This document shows, one piece after another, positions 42,973 to 46,595 of a stretch of DNA of 46,595 nt (positions are counted from its first letter, which is position 1; each line of letters begins with the position of its first letter). This DNA is from Owenia fusiformis. Lineage: Eukaryota; Annelida; Polychaeta; Sabellida; Oweniidae. The position numbers and the translations under genes were made by a program. Below the pieces are notes generated by a model. That model worked only from the letters and a program-made list of their open reading frames with translations. It was not told the DNA's origin and did no database searches. Location: contig CAIIXF020000006.1 in assembly GCA_903813345.2 (NCBI GenBank), forward strand, positions 3,750,501-3,797,095. Direction: 5' to 3'.

Positions 42973-45900
42973 TCAGAGTATCATCCTATCGTTACTAGTG
43001 TACATTGTATAAATCGTCTTTGATATCGTTACATAGCTATCTATCTTTAATAGTTTATCTTTCCCAAAAATGATTGCTAATTTGATCTCATTTGAGCAGT
43101 TTTCGGGGATACTATTTGCGTTTAACTCTTTTTGGATTATCTCTCTCATTTGTAAATGTGCGTCACAATTAAGAATTAGATGTTCTAGAGTTTCAGTCTC
43201 AGACTTACATGCATTGCATAAACTTCTACTGTGCTTGTCATATGACGTTCCCCAATTAGATGTGATTGCATTCAAATTTCCCTCTCCCGTGAGGAGTAGC
43301 ATCATTGTTTTGCAGATCTTGACTAGTTGACTATTATGAGATGCAATTTCCCACCATAGGTTGGGCTTTTGAAATTCCACAACACTCTTGTATAAATGAA
43401 TGTTTGTGTACATCATACGTTTTAGTCTCCAACTCCAGATTGCTTTGTCGTACATTATTGATCGAATGTTCCTTTTCCATACTGTTTTTGATGGTATGAT
43501 TCCAGTGTCTATTATATCGTATATTTGGTTTTGGATTCCAAGATTCTCGGCAACTTTCAAACAATTTCCTATCGGCGATACGCTAGATAGTGCACGAGAC
43601 CTGTGGCATATTATTCGTGTTATAGCGATGACTTTGTATATGTTATTTATGGGCAGTGATAAAAGTTGCCAGATAAGCATCATTTTGTCAACGACAATTT
43701 TAGACGTTAAGTCAGACCATCCTAGTTGTTGTATACAGGCTGGGTTCCTCGTACTTTGTGGTAAGCCTTGTAATTTTTTCGCAATATTCCGATGTGCAGT
43801 CTCCATTCTATCATAGTCAGTGTCTTTCAAAGGGAGAAGGTTCAATCCATACGTCATGGTTGGTACACAAATTGACCAGTAGAGTTTGGATGCTGTCAGG
43901 GGATTTGTGGGATTGTTATTGCTTGTGGTTGTTCCGATATACGCTATCATCGCCCTTCTGCCTTTTGAGATTCGTGTATCGATAAATTCCTTGTTTGATG
44001 TACTTTGTGTTAGTGGGAGACCTACATGTTCGATATTTGTAGTTACCGGGATATCGTGGTGTCCAAGTTTAAGAGACAGTCGTTTCTGTGTTGCGTTCCT
44101 ATTTGTAAATGTTGTGATCTTGCATTTATTAGGATGAAAGGTGAATCTCCATTTGAGACTGTAATTGTAGACGTGATTTAAAAGTGCCTGCATTGTTTTG
44201 GGATGATATGCCAATAGGTTCATGTCGTCAGCAAACGTAGGACATGTGCAGACAATGTTGCCTATGGAGCACCCTTTGTTGGTGTCACATATTTCATTCA
44301 AAAGCTCGTTAGTGTATCTGGCGTAGAGATCCATGGACCAAACCCCTCCTTGGTGCACTCCCTGCTGGACTGGGAACGGCTTTGACACATTTGTATTACA
44401 ATTGAGGAAGTGATGCATTGCTTCTGTCATGGACGAGTTGCTCATGATGTCTTTATCACCATCTGCATTTGCTGTTACGTGATCGGTTTGATACGTTTGA
44501 CCAATGTTTAGTTTTACTGCACATGTGTATCCATCGTAACACTTGATAAGTAATCTCCAGAGCTTTCCATTGATTCCTTGTCTGTACAGTTTGTGGTAGA
44601 GTCCTTCGTGCCACACCCCATCGAAAGCTTTACGGATGTCCATAGACGCAATTATGACGTCACTTCCGTTTTCCAACCCGGAGGATATCGCTTCTCTAGT
44701 TATCAGGGAGGTGTGGAGGCTCGAACATTTTGGGACATTAACTCCTTGCATATTACATGGTCGGTCAATTCGCTTACATCTTTGGCTTCTGCTCATCATG
44801 ATCCTTTCTAAGACCTTCATGTACATAGTCATTAAAGTTATGCCTCTATGGTCGTCTTTTGACAGGATATCTTTGTTTCCTCCCTTAAAGAGTGGAATGA
44901 GGATTCCTAACTTGAAGCTCTCAGGAACGTACTCTCTTACAATTAATGCATTATACAATTTTGTCAAAATGCTATTGAGACCGTCCCCGCCATACTTCAG
45001 GTGCTCGGGCGTGATCATGTCCCATCCAGGAGCTTTGCCGATTTTTAACTTTGATATTACCTTTTTCATCTCATCGCATGTAATTGGGTCGTTAAAGGCA
45101 CCATCATCATTTCTCCAGCTTTCTGTTTTCATGGTCATAACCTCCGATCTTATCTTCAATAAAAAGTCATTATCGAACTCAGGATTAATCTTGTCGGATA
45201 CAAGGTGTTCAAAGTATTGTTTCCACTCATTTAGGACATCTGTTGGTTCAGTTAGAACCTCCCCTTCACCATTTCTGATTAAGGCTGAACTCTGCGGTGA
45301 TCTTCTGCGCTTTTTGATTAGATACCAGAACTTGTTCAGTGAGAGATCTGCGGCATCGTCAATTTCCCTTTGGCACTTTAATTCGTAGTCGTTTTGTGCT
45401 TTGCGTATTTCCCTTCGAAACTCCCTTTTAGCATTCTTGTATTCTCTCCAGTATGGGTTGTCCTGTGATCTTGGTTTTCCATGGCGTTTCCATTCGTTCC
45501 AGGTTGTTCTCTTTTGTTTCATGACTCCCTTAAGTACAACTGTCCAATATGGTTTCAAATGCTTGTTAAATTTTCTCATGGGTATTGTGAGCTCTGTAAC
45601 CTTTTTTATGATGACCGTTATCTTATCAAAGAGTGACTCTAGTAATTCGTTGTCTATGTCGCCATTGTCTCCTATTTGACTTTCTATAATCTTTAATTCG
45701 GACCCTAATACTTGTCTGTATTTTGCTTTTTGCTCGTCAGTTACTTTATTCCACGCGGGGCTAGAGGGTGTGCTTGAGTTAAATATATCACTTTTGTTTT
45801 GGCATTGGACATCTAGCTTAATTTGAATTGGGAGATGATCTGACATATTGGTTAAGCACTCATCTATAACGTTTACACTAATACATTTAGGTTTGATACA

Positions 45901-46595
45901 CTCGGAGATTAAAACATGATCTATATATGATTCACCTGTATAATCCCTATAAAACGTATAATTAGGCCCTCTACAAATTGGAAACATGTCTATTGGAATG
46001 AGACCGTTTCTTCTGCACATATTTAACAACATTGTGCCGTTGTGAGAGGGATCGCCATTACCACGTGTCCCTATGGAATTACCTAAATCGGCGTTCATGT
46101 CACCAATCACTACACAGTTGCTGTTATCGTTTGTTACCTCGTCGACAATTGTTTCAAGTTGATCTAAAACCTCAAGGAAGTTTGCATTCTTGCATTGCGA
46201 GTGAGGCAGGTAACAACATATTACGTAAAGGCATGAGAATGGAGGTTGCATTACCTTAATTACGATGAGACGGTCAGATTTATACTTAGACACAGGAACT
46301 ATGCAGTGATTCAGTGACTTGCGCCATATGATGCCAACACCACCGTTGCCTATAACATGCCCTTGATCCAGAGGATCTAATGTTCTGCTGCTAGCTGCAG
46401 TGAAATTAAAGTCAGAGTTAATGTTACTTAGCTCGTTTAGAGCACCTTCATACAACCAGTGTTCATTTATGCAAACAATGTCAGAACATTCAGAAAGATG
46501 GCGTAATTGTACATTGGACGAACTTAAACCGTTTACATTCCATGACGTAATTGTCAAACTATTTGGTGTTACATAATTAGCATTCAAATTGGCCA
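42973..46595 (-). CDS. Non-LTR retrotransposon (LINE) endonuclease-reverse transcriptase, 5'-partial
   Basis: One frame of more than 1,200 codons stays open to the window edge, so the true start is outside. Counting from the TTG at 46587: the APE-type endonuclease occupies about 10-260, with SWNVNG (N18), INEHW (E42), GGVGI, CCYLPHS, IGDMNADLG (D163, N165), YIDHVLIS (D223, H224) and SDHLPI (D250, H251). The reverse transcriptase follows at about 500-830, with KAPGWDMITPEHL, IPLFKGG, ASMDIRKAFDGVWH (catalytic D650), VHQGGVWS and FADD (D787, D788). A C-terminal cysteine-histidine motif C-x2-C-x8-H-x4-C lies at about 1124-1141. The protein nicks chromosomal DNA and primes cDNA synthesis there. 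All catalytic residues are present and there is no stop or frameshift, so it may be recent. The APE-RT-Cys order fits the CR1/L2/Jockey/I assemblage; I cannot fix the clade. The plus-strand frames opposite it are by-products. Confidence 0.95.
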   Translation of the reverse strand, partial: ANLNANYVTPNSLTITSWNVNGLSSSNVQLRHLSECSDIVCINEHWLYEGALNELSNINSDFNFTAASSRTLDPLDQGHVIGNGGVGIIWRKSLNHCIVPVSKYKSDRLIVIKVMQPPFSCLYVICCYLPHSQCKNANFLEVLDQLETIVDEVTNDNSNCVVIGDMNADLGNSIGTRGNGDPSHNGTMLLNMCRRNGLIPIDMFPICRGPNYTFYRDYTGESYIDHVLISECIKPKCISVNVIDECLTNMSDHLPIQIKLDVQCQNKSDIFNSSTPSSPAWNKVTDEQKAKYRQVLGSELKIIESQIGDNGDIDNELLESLFDKITVIIKKVTELTIPMRKFNKHLKPYWTVVLKGVMKQKRTTWNEWKRHGKPRSQDNPYWREYKNAKREFRREIRKAQNDYELKCQREIDDAADLSLNKFWYLIKKRRRSPQSSALIRNGEGEVLTEPTDVLNEWKQYFEHLVSDKINPEFDNDFLLKIRSEVMTMKTESWRNDDGAFNDPITCDEMKKVISKLKIGKAPGWDMITPEHLKYGGDGLNSILTKLYNALIVREYVPESFKLGILIPLFKGGNKDILSKDDHRGITLMTMYMKVLERIMMSRSQRCKRIDRPCNMQGVNVPKCSSLHTSLITREAISSGLENGSDVIIASMDIRKAFDGVWHEGLYHKLYRQGINGKLWRLLIKCYDGYTCAVKLNIGQTYQTDHVTANADGDKDIMSNSSMTEAMHHFLNCNTNVSKPFPVQQGVHQGGVWSMDLYARYTNELLNEICDTNKGCSIGNIVCTCPTFADDMNLLAYHPKTMQALLNHVYNYSLKWRFTFHPNKCKITTFTNRNATQKRLSLKLGHHDIPVTTNIEHVGLPLTQSTSNKEFIDTRISKGRRAMIAYIGTTTSNNNPTNPLTASKLYWSICVPTMTYGLNLLPLKDTDYDRMETAHRNIAKKLQGLPQSTRNPACIQQLGWSDLTSKIVVDKMMLIWQLLSLPINNIYKVIAITRIICHRSRALSSVSPIGNCLKVAENLGIQNQIYDIIDTGIIPSKTVWKRNIRSIMYDKAIWSWRLKRMMYTNIHLYKSVVEFQKPNLWWEIASHNSQLVKICKTMMLLLTGEGNLNAITSNWGTSYDKHSRSLCNACKSETETLEHLILNCDAHLQMREIIQKELNANSIPENCSNEIKLAIIFGKDKLLKIDSYVTISKTIYTMYTSNDRMIL

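Noticed and set aside
44636-45388. 250-codon plus-strand frame opposite the LINE
   Set aside because: It lies entirely antisense to the reverse transcriptase gene and has no recognisable domain.

Overview
This is AT-rich eukaryotic DNA, most likely from an invertebrate animal. A marine lophotrochozoan such as a mollusc would fit, but that is inferred from repeat style alone and is weakly supported. The evidence for a eukaryote is a spliceosomal intron inside one gene, a long LINE, several unrelated satellite arrays, AATAAA signals, and long stretches with no genes. No confident host gene was found.

The centre of the window (12198-23252) is one complete Polinton/Maverick element of 11,055 bp. 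It has terminal inverted repeats and a perfect 6-bp target-site duplication, AATAGG, at 12192-12197 and 23253-23258. On the minus strand, from the right end inward, it carries a penton-like minor capsid protein, a small basic protein whose frame is damaged, a double jelly-roll major capsid protein, an adenain-type cysteine protease whose frame changes at a T7 run, a retrovirus-like integrase with a chromodomain and a 132-bp GT-AG intron, and a FtsK/HerA-type packaging ATPase fused to zinc fingers and an acidic repeat tail. A single unrecognised 308-codon gene lies on the plus strand beside the left end. The capsid, protease and ATPase genes form a virion-assembly module, and the integrase inserts the DNA. 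No protein-primed DNA polymerase B is visible, so the element looks able to encode particles but dependent on something else for replication. A smaller element with (CGTCC)n and 12-bp inverted ends sits between the 308-codon gene and the ATPase.

Left of the Polinton (1-12191) there is a 610-bp foldback element at 142-751, then about 11.4 kb with no supported gene. Right of it (23259-30912) there are 7.6 kb of AT-rich sequence without a supported gene, ending in a 500-N assembly gap.

From 31413 to 42780 the window is mostly tandem repeats: a 13-bp array touching the gap, a satellite with a unit of about 130 bp in roughly 23-24 copies, a unique stretch with another foldback, a degenerate GACC/GACTG minisatellite, and a composite array mixing (GGATA)n, a 19-bp unit and blocks of about 0.6 kb that end in strong hairpins. 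From 42967 to the window end, on the minus strand, lies a non-LTR retrotransposon with one uninterrupted frame for an APE-type endonuclease and a reverse transcriptase, cut at its 5' side by the window edge.
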